DNA of 32,241 nucleotides from Bacteroidota bacterium (GTDB lineage Bacteria > Bacteroidota > Bacteroidia > Bacteroidales > UBA7960), in NCBI GenBank assembly GCA_007693555.1, contig REDJ01000145.1, positions 1 through 32,241 on the forward strand. Reading direction: 5' to 3'. Positions 14,879 through 22,409 of the stretch are shown here, in pieces; within the stretch, counting starts at the first letter, position 1; each line of letters starts with the position of its first letter. A program made the translations under genes and the position numbers. The notes under the pieces were generated by a model, which saw nothing but the letters and a program-made list of their open reading frames with translations, ran no database searches and was not told the origin of the DNA.

Positions 14879-17398
14879 TTAACTTTCCGGCAACGATTCT
14901 TTTGCTTTCATTTTGCTGAGAAGCAATTTCCCGTTCTTGAAAATATAACCTAATCCTGCCAGAATCATCAATATACTAAATACAAGTGCGATTCTTTCTC
15001 CAACAAAAAATGAGCGAGGTTTAAAAATAAAATCTACAGTATTTTCACCCTCCGGCAATACCATCGCTCTTAAAATGTAATTCACACGAAAATGGTCAGC
15101 TTCTTCACCGTTTATGTAAACTTTCCAGCCATCGGGATAATATACCTCCGAGAAAACTGCAAGCTGATTTGCACGTGATGAATAGTTGTATTTCAATCTA
15201 TTGGGCTGGTATTCAACCAATTCAATACGGGCAAGACCATCGTGTTTTAATTCTGAAGGATCGACCAAATCTTCAAATCTTCTGTCGATAATAGCCATTG
15301 TTGCCGGATCAAAATCATACAATGCTTCGATTTCCTCATCAGCATCTTCCACCCATACTACTTCTCTGACAAACCATGCATTACCCAGTGCATCCTCATT
15401 AAAACTTGCAACAGGCTGACGGTTCTGGTCAGGCACGATAAAATATCTTGTGTTCAACATATTAAGGACCTCCATATTACCCTGGGTAATATGGAAATCA
15501 ATAAGTTCCTGATAACGCTGCAGTTTGGCACCATGATAACCTCCAATGGAGCTGTGAAACCAACTTGTGGATGCATCATTAAAACTACTTACTGTTAAAT
15601 TATAAACCCTGAAGTGTAATTCATCATCCTGCAGAATTTCAAGATTTGCCCGGTTAGGTTGAAATGGGTTTTCAACCTGGCGGCGGGGCACAAAATTCGA
15701 ATCGTCAAAATATCTTCTGTTTACAGGCCACATATCGGCAACAATTAAAATGGCGATAAACAGGACAAACACTCCTTTTTTGATTTTTTTCATCGCAAAC
15801 AAGGCAGTAATGCCAGCCGCAAATAATATAAAAACAAGACTTCTCAGAGTATCGGCCCTGAAAACGGCAATACGCATTTGCTCAACCTGCTCAAAGTTCA
15901 TTAGTAAGCCGGCATCCTGGGTGCTTCTTACAACAGTCTTTTCATTTTCATTGAAAAAATCAAGAAATGCATTGGGAAAGAGGTATAAAAATACAAGCAA
16001 TCCCCCGGTAAGTCCAATTGCCCAGTAAAAGGGCTTGCTTTTTACCTTCACCATTTCCGGATTATTATACCATTTGTACATTCCCATAAAAGCAAGGGCA
16101 GGGATACACAACTGAACAATCACGAGTATCATACTCACTGCCCTGAACTTGTTGTATCCCGGCACGTAATTGATAAAGAATTCGGTAAACCACATCAGGT
16201 TTTTACCCCAGGAAAGCATTATCGATAAAATTATGGCCAGCAAAAGACCCCATTTTAAAGGACCTTTGACAAAAAAGAATGCCAGCACAAAAAAGAACAT
16301 AACAACTGCGCCTACATAAACAGGTCCGGAAGTAAAGGGTTGATTGCCCCAATATTTGTTGATATAATTACCTGATTGCAAACCTTCTATGATGAAATTG
16401 ATAAAAGATTGGGAGTAATTGTCCAGTATCTCACGGGCTTCCCTTTGCTCGCGGGGAGTTCCCTGGCTGGCAGCAATCAATTCATCATACAGCAAGGGAG
16501 CTGTAGCTCCTCCCTTTGCATTGGGAATCAACAAGGTAAGTGTTTCCTGAATTCCATAACTCCATTGTGTAATATACTCAGGATCTAGTCCCGAAGTATT
16601 GGGTCGGGTATCGGTAGTAAGTTCGGTGCCTCCCCGCATGGTATTCTGTGCATGGCTATAAGTTGACCAGAAGCTGCTTATATTTACCCCGATAGCAATA
16701 ATTGCTGCAACCACCAATACACCTGAAGCCTTCAGAAAATCCGGCAACTTTCCCAATCGGATATGCTCTGCAAATTCAAAAATGGCATAAAAAATTACTA
16801 TAATCAGTAAATAATAAGTTATTTGAAGGTGATTGGAAAACAACTGCAATGCAAGAAATATGGAAAATAATAAACCTCCCGAAAAATAGTTGCCCCTGAA
16901 AGTATAAATTATTGATGCAAGCACCGGTGCCATATATGCAATGGCCATTGCTTTGGTGTTATGACCTGCTTCAATGATAATAAAATTGTAAGATGAAAAT
17001 GCAAAACCCAATGCCCCCAAAAGTGCTATCCATACATTAAACTTTAGCAACAACATAAAAATAAAAAAACCAACGAAATATAAGAATATCATATCTGCCG
17101 GTCGCGGCAACCCAAGGGTCATTACATTATGCAAAAAATTGGATATGTTGTTGGAATATACCACTGAAATCAGAAATGCGGGCATACCCCCAAACATGGT
17201 GTTGGTCCACAAAGCTTCCTCTCCTGTCTCTTCTCTGAATTCCACAATTTCCCGTGACATCCCCATAAACTTGACATAATCAGGTTGAAGAAGTCTTTTC
17301 CCTTCAAGTACCGGACTCACATAAGCTATACTAAGAATAAGAAAAATTATTATCGAACCTATATATGGAAGCAGTTTTTTCAGATCTGACTTTTGCAT
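14879..17398 (-). CDS. YfhO-like polytopic membrane protein
   Basis: The 839-residue protein begins with a membrane segment (YIGSIIIFLILSIAYVSPV), then a periplasmic loop with MFGGMPAFLISVVYSNNISN. About 11-12 more helices extend to roughly residue 560. A soluble C-terminal domain of about 240 residues (LHFRVYNLTVSSFNDASTSW, FSEVYYPDGWKVYINGEEAD) is closed by a final helix near 805-825 and a lysine-rich tail. This matches the YfhO family, GT-C-like proteins implicated in glycosylation of lipoteichoic acid in Firmicutes. In Bacteroidota such long homologues are common, but I know of no settled function. It sits 24 bp after the DUF4834-like gene, so the two are probably one operon. Confidence 0.88.
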   Translation of the reverse strand: MQKSDLKKLLPYIGSIIIFLILSIAYVSPVLEGKRLLQPDYVKFMGMSREIVEFREETGEEALWTNTMFGGMPAFLISVVYSNNISNFLHNVMTLGLPRPADMIFLYFVGFFIFMLLLKFNVWIALLGALGFAFSSYNFIIIEAGHNTKAMAIAYMAPVLASIIYTFRGNYFSGGLLFSIFLALQLFSNHLQITYYLLIIVIFYAIFEFAEHIRLGKLPDFLKASGVLVVAAIIAIGVNISSFWSTYSHAQNTMRGGTELTTDTRPNTSGLDPEYITQWSYGIQETLTLLIPNAKGGATAPLLYDELIAASQGTPREQREAREILDNYSQSFINFIIEGLQSGNYINKYWGNQPFTSGPVYVGAVVMFFFVLAFFFVKGPLKWGLLLAIILSIMLSWGKNLMWFTEFFINYVPGYNKFRAVSMILVIVQLCIPALAFMGMYKWYNNPEMVKVKSKPFYWAIGLTGGLLVFLYLFPNAFLDFFNENEKTVVRSTQDAGLLMNFEQVEQMRIAVFRADTLRSLVFILFAAGITALFAMKKIKKGVFVLFIAILIVADMWPVNRRYFDDSNFVPRRQVENPFQPNRANLEILQDDELHFRVYNLTVSSFNDASTSWFHSSIGGYHGAKLQRYQELIDFHITQGNMEVLNMLNTRYFIVPDQNRQPVASFNEDALGNAWFVREVVWVEDADEEIEALYDFDPATMAIIDRRFEDLVDPSELKHDGLARIELVEYQPNRLKYNYSSRANQLAVFSEVYYPDGWKVYINGEEADHFRVNYILRAMVLPEGENTVDFIFKPRSFFVGERIALVFSILMILAGLGYIFKNGKLLLSKMKAKESLPES

Positions 17399-17422
17399 TT
17401 CGTTAATTATTGGTTATTAAAA

Positions 17423-17719
17423 TTAATTTTTATTGTTTTTCTTCTTTTCCTCCTCTTTTATCTCCTCATAGTCAACATATTCGCCCACATCATCCAATGA
17501 TTTTTCACCTTGCTGTGAGCGCTTATAGGTAATTCTGACTTTTGATTTTCCCTTGCCTGTTTGTTCCTGGTCCTGTCTTAAGTGGGGATTCTGCTCATAA
17601 AACTTTTTTTTGAATCGATTCAGGTACCAGCGCATGAGCCACGGAAGTACAATGGAAGTGAACAAACGAAAAATAAGGTAGATTAATATAAAAGTGGCAA
17701 TGATTCTTATCAAAGACAT
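17423..17719 (-). CDS. DUF4834-like small membrane protein
   Basis: The 98-residue protein has one N-terminal hydrophobic region (SLIRIIATFILIYLIFRLF through about residue 28), then a basic stretch (RWYLNRFKKKFYEQNPHLRQ) and a charged tail that ends DDVGEYVDYEEIKEEEKKKN. The Y-x-R, 'GEYVDYEEI' ending is characteristic of the Bacteroidota family annotated DUF4834, of unknown function. It is the first gene of a unit with the YfhO-like gene 24 bp downstream, and has a good promoter match about 100 bp upstream of its start. Confidence 0.75.
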   Translation of the reverse strand: MSLIRIIATFILIYLIFRLFTSIVLPWLMRWYLNRFKKKFYEQNPHLRQDQEQTGKGKSKVRITYKRSQQGEKSLDDVGEYVDYEEIKEEEKKKNNKN

Positions 17720-17816
17720 ATTCTTTATTAATGAGTTGTGTTTATAAAGGGAAACACCGGTTTAAACAAATAAATCTATTGAAAACAAAGAAGCTTGTAA
17801 GTACTTTAAAGGCAAA

Positions 17817-17847
17817 CAAAAGTAAGAAAAAAAAGTCAGGGTTGAAA
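17817..17847 (-). promoter_or_regulatory. Promoter of the DUF4834-yfhO unit
   Basis: On the minus strand, TTTC (17844-17847) is followed after 19 nt by TACTTTTG (17817-17824), a full -7 match to TAnnTTTG. It sits just beyond the rpmH terminator (17886-17923), so it would restart transcription where rpmH transcription ends. Confidence 0.6.
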
Positions 17848-17885
17848 TAAATCCGAGGGATTGGGAAATGCCATTATGAGAAATA

Positions 17886-17923
17886 AAAAAGAGGCTGTTT
17901 CTGATTTGAAACGGCCTCTTTTT
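17886..17923 (-). terminator. rpmH terminator
   Basis: AAAAAGAGGCTGTTTC (17886-17901) pairs with GAAACGGCCTCTTTTT (17908-17923) around a 6-nt loop, with only one G-T mismatch. On the minus strand it ends in a T-run, 27 bp after the rpmH stop codon. Confidence 0.92.
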
Positions 17924-17949
17924 ATCTAATCTATTTATTAACCAAAACC

Positions 17950-18105
17950 TTACTTATGCGTTTTTTCGCTGGAAACAGAAAGTCTTTTTCTGCCTTTTGC
18001 TCTTCTGGCATTTAAAACTTTACGTCCATTATTGGTTTCCATTCTATGTCTGAAACCATGCTTGTTTTTCCTGCGTCTCCTTGAGGGTTGATATGTCCGC
18101 TTCAT
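17950..18105 (-). CDS. rpmH: 50S ribosomal protein L34
   Basis: The 51-residue reading frame starts [18 protein letters not shown] and contains [18 protein letters not shown], the diagnostic L34 pattern. L34 is a small basic protein of the large ribosomal subunit. The usual partner rnpA does not follow; the gene is alone between its own promoter (18221-18251) and terminator (17886-17923). The frame is complete and the ATG at 18105 is fixed by the conserved first residues. The few residues after LSVS (SEKTHK) are a slightly extended tail. Confidence 0.98.
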   Translation of the reverse strand: MKRTYQPSRRRRKNKHGFRHRMETNNGRKVLNARRAKGRKRLSVSSEKTHK

Positions 18106-18220
18106 TATTGATTATATTTTTTCTGTAAATACTTTTTCTGCTGGTGCGGCTTAAATGCCCTGTTAAAAGGCAATGTTTATTTCTTTTTTATTGGATTCGG
18201 CACCTGATTTTAAAGGTCTG

Positions 18221-18251
18221 CAAAGATAGACATTACTTTTTTAATCCCAAA
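18221..18251 (-). promoter_or_regulatory. rpmH promoter, exact Bacteroidota consensus
   Basis: On the minus strand, TTTG (18248-18251) is followed after exactly 19 nt by TATCTTTG (18221-18228). Both boxes match the TTTG-N19-TAnnTTTG consensus perfectly. The leader is roughly 105-110 nt, containing a short TGCC/GGGCA hairpin candidate but nothing I recognise as a riboswitch. Confidence 0.85.
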
Positions 18252-18314
18252 CCCTTTTTTTGATTTTTTTAATTTTTACATGGTTAATGTAATTTAGTTA
18301 AATATTTAATGTTC

Positions 18315-18403
18315 AGAACGCAGATAGCGCAAATGCACAGCAACGCAGTTTTTCACAGGTCAATCCATTTAATTGCTTTTAAAATCAGCGTTATCTGCGT
18401 TCT
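18315..18403. repeat. Gene-less inverted-repeat element (AGAACGCAGAT arms)
   Basis: AGAACGCAGATAGCGC (18315-18330) and GCGTTATCTGCGTTCT (18388-18403) are inverted copies matching at 15 of 16 bases, 57 bp apart. The interior includes AACGCAGTTTTTCACAG. The GCAGA-rich arms resemble in style the repeats framing the GxxExxY gene at 7268-7762, but there is no reading frame inside. The rest of the 361-bp stretch 18106-18466 holds the rpmH leader and promoter and AT-rich sequence in which I see no gene. Confidence 0.65.
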
Positions 18404-18466
18404 ATTTTTCAACTAACGGATATTAATTTACGGGTTAAAAATTCTCAGACTTAATGGATAAATTTA

Positions 18467-19558
18467 TCAGGCTTCCAAAAATTTCCCCTCAGTAATCTCA
18501 TAATATCTTCCTATCAAATCTGCAGCAAGGCACGAATGAACCGGAACAACCCCTATAAGGCTACCCGGACAAAAATCATCAAAATATTCTTCCGGACATG
18601 CAACAATGCCATGTTCCTGAGATAATCGTTTCACATATACAGGTTTTGAAAAACGTTCCCATCCTCTTTCCGTAAACTTAACACATTCGCCATAAATCAA
18701 TTGTTCATCATCTAAATCAATAAAGTCTTTTGAAAGATGAACTGCTCCTCCATATAAAACAATCTCGTTTCGTTCCGGATGCCTGGCAACTACAGGTGCA
18801 GCTACCACCATAGCAATATGATTCCAGTCGCAGGAAGCAAGATGGTATTGCATCAAATCGTAAAATACAAAATTTCCCGGTCTAATTTCATCAATTCCAG
18901 GAAACTCATTCATGAGGCTGCAACTGGGTGTATCGCCCCAGGAAGCTATGATTTCAGGGTAGTCCTTACGAAAATAATTTGTGAGTTTTGCAAGTGCTCC
19001 GGCTCCTTCCTTGAAAATCTTCTGAACATCATTTAAAGACCGGGTTTGATATGTATGCCCGGCATGTGCAACGAACCCTTTAAATCTCAAATTACCATTC
19101 GCTTTTGCCTGATTAAGAGTGTTCTCTATTGGTACCATGACATCCGGAGAAAACCCGGTACGATGACTCCCAACATCAATTTTAATATAAAAATCAAGGG
19201 CAGCAGTAAGTTTTTGAACCAAAGATTCCACGATATGTGAATCAGCAATGAGTATACCTATTCTGATACGGGAAGCAAGTTCATTGATTTTTGAAATTTC
19301 TCTGATATTCACCGGAAAGGCAATCATGATATCCTGCCAGTTATCAGTTGCAAAATATTCTGCCATAATAACGGAAGAAACGGCAATTTTTTCTGTTCCG
19401 GCTTCCCTGAACCATTTACCAATGGCTATGGATTGATGGGTCTTAAAATGGGGGCGAAAAGCTACATGAGCTTTCTTTGCCTTGGTTACCATGTGCCTTA
19501 TGTTGCGGCGGCATTTGTCTTCATCAACCACCGCAACAGGCGAGACAATTTCGTCCAT
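18467..19558 (-). CDS. Alanine-racemase-fold PLP enzyme (D-threonine aldolase / D-serine dehydratase-like)
   Basis: The 363-residue protein begins with the fold III barrel entry SPVAVVDEDKCRRNIRHM. The PLP lysine is K39 in FRPHFKTHQS, the D-threonine aldolase / DSD1-type context. HAGHTYQTRS and ASWGDTPSC lie in the barrel. The C-terminal beta domain ends with PVHSCLAADL, whose His-x-Cys pair corresponds to the zinc-binding residues of DSD1-type D-serine dehydratases. It therefore probably acts on a D-amino acid with a metal cofactor, in the cytoplasm; the substrate is not fixed. It is not a classical alanine racemase. The gene lies 200 bp downstream of ftcD on the same strand, the gap being filled by short tandem repeats, one array starting 9 bp before its ATG. 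Confidence 0.85.
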   Translation of the reverse strand: MDEIVSPVAVVDEDKCRRNIRHMVTKAKKAHVAFRPHFKTHQSIAIGKWFREAGTEKIAVSSVIMAEYFATDNWQDIMIAFPVNIREISKINELASRIRIGILIADSHIVESLVQKLTAALDFYIKIDVGSHRTGFSPDVMVPIENTLNQAKANGNLRFKGFVAHAGHTYQTRSLNDVQKIFKEGAGALAKLTNYFRKDYPEIIASWGDTPSCSLMNEFPGIDEIRPGNFVFYDLMQYHLASCDWNHIAMVVAAPVVARHPERNEIVLYGGAVHLSKDFIDLDDEQLIYGECVKFTERGWERFSKPVYVKRLSQEHGIVACPEEYFDDFCPGSLIGVVPVHSCLAADLIGRYYEITEGKFLEA

Positions 19559-19567
19559 CTGGAGTTT

Positions 19568-19615
19568 AAGTTATTGAGTTATTAGGTTTTTAGGTTATTG
19601 GGTTAATAGGTTATC
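19568..19615 (+). repeat. Octamer tandem array (6 x 8 bp) upstream of the PLP enzyme gene
   Basis: Six in-phase units: AAGTTATT, GAGTTATT, AGGTTTTT, AGGTTATT, GGGTTAAT, AGGTTATC. It starts 9 bp before the start codon of the minus-strand gene, so it would lie in its leader or promoter. Degenerate units (GGGTTATT, AAGTCAAT, GGTTAACA) reappear after the GC-rich module at about 19657-19682. Confidence 0.8.
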
Positions 19616-19631
19616 GGAGCGAAGCGCAGAA

Positions 19632-19657
19632 CCCGAGAGTGATAGCGATTTGGGATT
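19632..19657 (-). repeat. GC-rich module, inverted copy of 21553-21578
   Basis: The reverse complement of this 26-bp segment (beginning AATCCCAAATCGCT and ending CTCTCGGG) matches 21553-21578 at 22 of 26 positions. The two copies flank the ftcD gene in opposite orientation. Confidence 0.7.
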
Positions 19658-19686
19658 GGGTTATTAAGTCAATGGTTAACAGCAAA

Positions 19687-19756
19687 CTTCGGTCTTCGGT
19701 CTCCGGTCTCCGGCCTCCGGTCTCCATTCTCCGTTTTCCATTTTCCATTTTCCATG
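19687..19756 (+). repeat. Heptamer tandem array (10 x 7 bp) abutting the ftcD stop
   Basis: Ten in-phase units: CTTCGGT, CTTCGGT, CTCCGGT, CTCCGGC, CTCCGGT, CTCCATT, CTCCGTT, TTCCATT, TTCCATT, TTCCATG. The array ends 2 bp before the ftcD stop codon (19759-19761). Neighbouring units resemble each other more than distant ones, the pattern left by successive duplication. Confidence 0.88.
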
Positions 19757-19758
19757 GT

Positions 19759-21444
19759 CTAACCCATCTTTTCCTCTACCAGCTTAATTATCTCCTTTTC
19801 CTTTTGAATTGCGGCATCCTGAATTTCCTTACCTTTTTCAATTATGTCTTTCACAAATTCTTTATCTTCAATATCTGCAGTATTGATTTTCACATTAAAA
19901 AATGCACCCATAACCGCTGTGCGTGCACAAAGCGCACCAACACCGGCATCTGTGACTGAGGCAGGGTTACCTTTTTCCACCATTTCCTGAATAATATCCA
20001 TGCTTTCATATGCCTTTTGCATAACCCTGAAAGGGACTTCAATTGCATATCTGGTAGCATCCTGTATTGCCTTCTTACGGGCTTTTTTCTCCTCATCGGT
20101 AGATTTGGGAAGGCCAAAAGCTTCCATAATACGGTTGAAAGACCTTGTATCTTCATCCACCAGGAAAGTAAGTTCGTCCTTTATTGCCTGACCTTTTTCA
20201 GCCCAGTTGCTGTAAAACTCCCATTTGTCATCCCATCCGCGTTTGTGTGAGGAAATATTGGCAACCATTGTAGCAAGAGATATGCCCAGCGACCCTACAT
20301 AAGCCGATACAGAACCTCCACCGGGAGCAACAGATTCGCTGGCAGTTTCATCGGCAAACTCCTGCAGGTTCATATCAATGAGCTTTTTGCCTGCATCCTC
20401 TTCAATCATATATTCGATGATCTTTTCTTTTGGGTTAAAAGGTTTAAGTTCATCCAACCCCATGGATTTCACTGCAATTTTTATGATTTCCGATTCCGAA
20501 ACACCCACACTTCGCTGTTGCTTATGCAGAAAATGTTTTCCTGCATCAATCATGGCTTTTAATGGTACCAATCCAACAAGCTCAGAACCTGTTACATGTA
20601 CACCCCTTTCCCGGGCCTTCTTTACAACTTCGTCAAATGCTATGTGAACAGGAGTAATTGATATGTTGGTAAGATTCATTGAAATCTGGGCAACTCCGTA
20701 TTCTTCAATAAACCATCCGATGGCCTTCACCGCTTGCAAAGACCCGGGGATGTAAACTTTATCACCCTTCTCATCGGTAACGATTTTTCCTGTTAAAGGA
20801 TTGCCTTCCCGCTTTACACGCCCTTTTTCTCTCACGTCAAAGGCAATGGCATTTGCCCGGCGGGTAGAGGTAGTATTCAGGTTAATGTTATAAGCCACAA
20901 GAAAATCACGGGCACCCACTGCTGTGGCGCCACTTTTTGCATTAAACTCTGACGGGCCAAAGTCGGGTTTCCATTCAGGATTTTTCAGCTTATCCGGTAA
21001 CCCTTCATATTCGCCACTACGACAGTTGGCCAGGTTTTGCCGCTTTTTCTCAAAAGCAGCATTTTCATAACAGTATACAGAGATTTTTAATTCATTACCA
21101 ATTCGCTCAGCAAGTTTGCGGGCATATTCCACCACCTCATCCATTGAGATATTGGCAACCGGTATCAAAGGGCAAACATCTGTTGCTCCCATGCGCGGAT
21201 GCTCACCCTTATGCTTACTCATGTCAATTAGTTGTGATGCTTTTTTAACAGCTCTGAATGCGGCCTCCACAACCTCATCAGGTGTACCTACCATAGTAAC
21301 AACAGTGCGGTTGGTGGCTTTCCCGGGGTCCACATCAAGCAGTTTCACACCATCTATCGATTCAATTTCTGAGGTTATTTGCTTAATAATCCCCATATCA
21401 TTTCCTTCACTGAAATTGGGTACACATTCGATAAGTTTTTTCAT
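19759..21444 (-). CDS. ftcD: Bifunctional glutamate formimidoyltransferase / formimidoyl-THF cyclodeaminase
   Basis: The 561-residue protein is a fusion like animal FTCD. Residues 1 to about 330 are the formimidoyltransferase: KLIECVPNFSEG at the start, VDPGKATNRTVVT, and H82 in KHKGEHPRMGATDVCPLIP, at the same number as the catalytic His of mammalian FTCD. Residues from about 360 are the cyclodeaminase: FADETASESVAPGGGSVSAYVGSLG and VDEDTRSFNRIMEAFGLPKS. Together they move the formimino group of formiminoglutamate to tetrahydrofolate and convert it to methenyl-THF with ammonia release, the last step of histidine breakdown. No hutH, hutU or hutI is nearby, so it must work with genes elsewhere. 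The gene is bracketed by mosaic repeats on both sides. Confidence 0.95.
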   Translation of the reverse strand: MKKLIECVPNFSEGNDMGIIKQITSEIESIDGVKLLDVDPGKATNRTVVTMVGTPDEVVEAAFRAVKKASQLIDMSKHKGEHPRMGATDVCPLIPVANISMDEVVEYARKLAERIGNELKISVYCYENAAFEKKRQNLANCRSGEYEGLPDKLKNPEWKPDFGPSEFNAKSGATAVGARDFLVAYNINLNTTSTRRANAIAFDVREKGRVKREGNPLTGKIVTDEKGDKVYIPGSLQAVKAIGWFIEEYGVAQISMNLTNISITPVHIAFDEVVKKARERGVHVTGSELVGLVPLKAMIDAGKHFLHKQQRSVGVSESEIIKIAVKSMGLDELKPFNPKEKIIEYMIEEDAGKKLIDMNLQEFADETASESVAPGGGSVSAYVGSLGISLATMVANISSHKRGWDDKWEFYSNWAEKGQAIKDELTFLVDEDTRSFNRIMEAFGLPKSTDEEKKARKKAIQDATRYAIEVPFRVMQKAYESMDIIQEMVEKGNPASVTDAGVGALCARTAVMGAFFNVKINTADIEDKEFVKDIIEKGKEIQDAAIQKEKEIIKLVEEKMG

Positions 21445-21460
21445 AGTGAGATTTTTTTTT

Positions 21461-21524
21461 GAGTTTAAGGGTTTTTGAGTTTTAGGGTTTAAGAGTTTAA
21501 GAGTTGATAGGTTGATTAGTTTTA
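21461..21524 (+). repeat. Octamer tandem array (8 x 8 bp) upstream of ftcD
   Basis: Eight in-phase units: GAGTTTAA, GGGTTTTT, GAGTTTTA, GGGTTTAA, GAGTTTAA, GAGTTGAT, AGGTTGAT, TAGTTTTA. It begins 17 bp from the ftcD start codon after a run of ten T, so it occupies the expected leader or promoter. It has the same consensus and orientation as 19568-19615. Confidence 0.88.
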
Positions 21525-21552
21525 TCTTTATCGGTTTCTTAATCTCGGACTT

Positions 21553-21578
21553 AATCCCGAATCGCTGACGCTCTCGGG
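21553..21578 (+). repeat. GC-rich module, partner of 19632-19657
   Basis: This segment begins AATCCCGAATCGCT and ends GCTCTCGGG. It is followed by ACTTCGCTATCGCTCAGCC, which continues the GC-rich block to about 21598. It follows the octamer array after a 28-bp gap. Confidence 0.7.
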
Positions 21579-21644
21579 ACTTCGCTATCGCTCAGCCTCA
21601 AAATAAACAATATTTTTTACTCTGATTTTTTATGTGCGAAATTA

Positions 21645-21677
21645 TAAAAAAAAAGCCACTGGTTTTTCCAATGGCTT
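21645..21677 (-). terminator. rplS terminator
   Basis: AAGCCACTGG (21653-21662) pairs with CCAATGGCTT (21668-21677) around five T with one G-T pair. On the minus strand the stem is followed by a run of nine T. It is 21 bp downstream of the rplS stop. Confidence 0.92.
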
Positions 21678-21698
21678 ATGAATTTTATAAAGAAAACC

Positions 21699-22055
21699 TT
21701 ATACTCTCTTTTCCTTGATTCTGGCTTTTTTACCACGCAATTCTCTGAGGTAGAATATTCTTGCTCTGCGGACTACACCGCGGCGGTTAAGTTCAATCTT
21801 CTCAATAAATGGAGAATTGATGGGAAAAATTCGTTCAACACCAATATTACCGGAAATCTTTCTTAGAGTAAAAGTTTCGGTGGCACCACTTCCTCTTCTC
21901 TGAAGCACAACGCCTTGAAACGGCTGAATTCTTTCTTTGTTACCTTCCCTGATTTTATAGTGCACAGTAACATTATCTCCGGCTTTAAATGCAGGATATT
22001 CTTTTTTTTCTGTTAAAACATCCTGCACAAAATTCATTATTTCCATCTGGTTCAT
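21699..22055 (-). CDS. rplS: 50S ribosomal protein L19
   Basis: At 118 residues it has the normal length. Signatures are [20 protein letters not shown], then [36 protein letters not shown] and [21 protein letters not shown]19 sits at the interface of the large and small ribosomal subunits. In many bacteria rplS follows trmD directly (rpsP-rimM-trmD-rplS). Here trmD is upstream on the same strand, but 354 bp containing a repeat element and a new -7 box intervene, so rplS probably has its own promoter. Its terminator is at 21645-21677. Confidence 0.98.
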   Translation of the reverse strand: MNQMEIMNFVQDVLTEKKEYPAFKAGDNVTVHYKIREGNKERIQPFQGVVLQRRGSGATETFTLRKISGNIGVERIFPINSPFIEKIELNRRGVVRRARIFYLRELRGKKARIKEKRV

Positions 22056-22146
22056 GACTCTGTATTTTATTAAGGTAGCCGCTAAGTGCTTAACCCTGAC
22101 TTATTAAAATGTAAGTATTTTGTAATATCTTCCGTAAAAGGGAGTG

Positions 22147-22154
22147 CAAAGTTA
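22147..22154 (-). promoter_or_regulatory. Candidate -7 element of the rplS promoter
   Basis: TAACTTTG on the minus strand fits TAnnTTTG and gives a leader of about 85 nt. The -33 region is T-rich (TTTT with 19-nt spacing; TTG with 23-nt). It lies between the repeat element and rplS. Confidence 0.5.
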
Positions 22155-22229
22155 GAGAAATAATTGAAAATAAAAAACAATAATTTTTAATTTTCGAAAC
22201 ATTATTAAACGGTAAGATACTTGAAAAAC

Positions 22230-22365
22230 CAAGAGATTGCCTTCGGCGAGCTTACGGTTCTTCTCTACACTATGTTTCGCTCAGAATGACAGGCAGTTTC
22301 GATTTTAATATCATGTCATTGGTACCGCAGGGAGACCACGAAGTAGCAGCGAAGCTAGATCTCAA
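22230..22365. repeat. Imperfect palindromic extragenic repeat between trmD and rplS
   Basis: Outer arms GAGAT (22233-22237) and ATCTC (22359-22363), and inner arms AATGACA (22285-22291) and TGTCATT (22314-22320), form a large imperfect inverted repeat. Stretches such as TTTCGCTCAGAATGACA and GCAGCGAAGCTAGATCTC have the look of dispersed extragenic repeats. No reading frame is found in the 354-bp gap 22056-22409. Confidence 0.65.
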
Positions 22366-22409
22366 GTTTTTTAATGGATAACATTGATTTAAAACTCCAT
22401 CTTTCAAAT

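Noticed and set aside
18106-18220. Riboswitch or ribosomal-protein leader in front of rpmH
   Set aside because: Only a short weak hairpin is seen, with no recognisable conserved leader.
19687-19756. Possible CRISPR array
   Set aside because: Units are 7 bp, contiguous and degenerate, with no spacers and no cas genes nearby.
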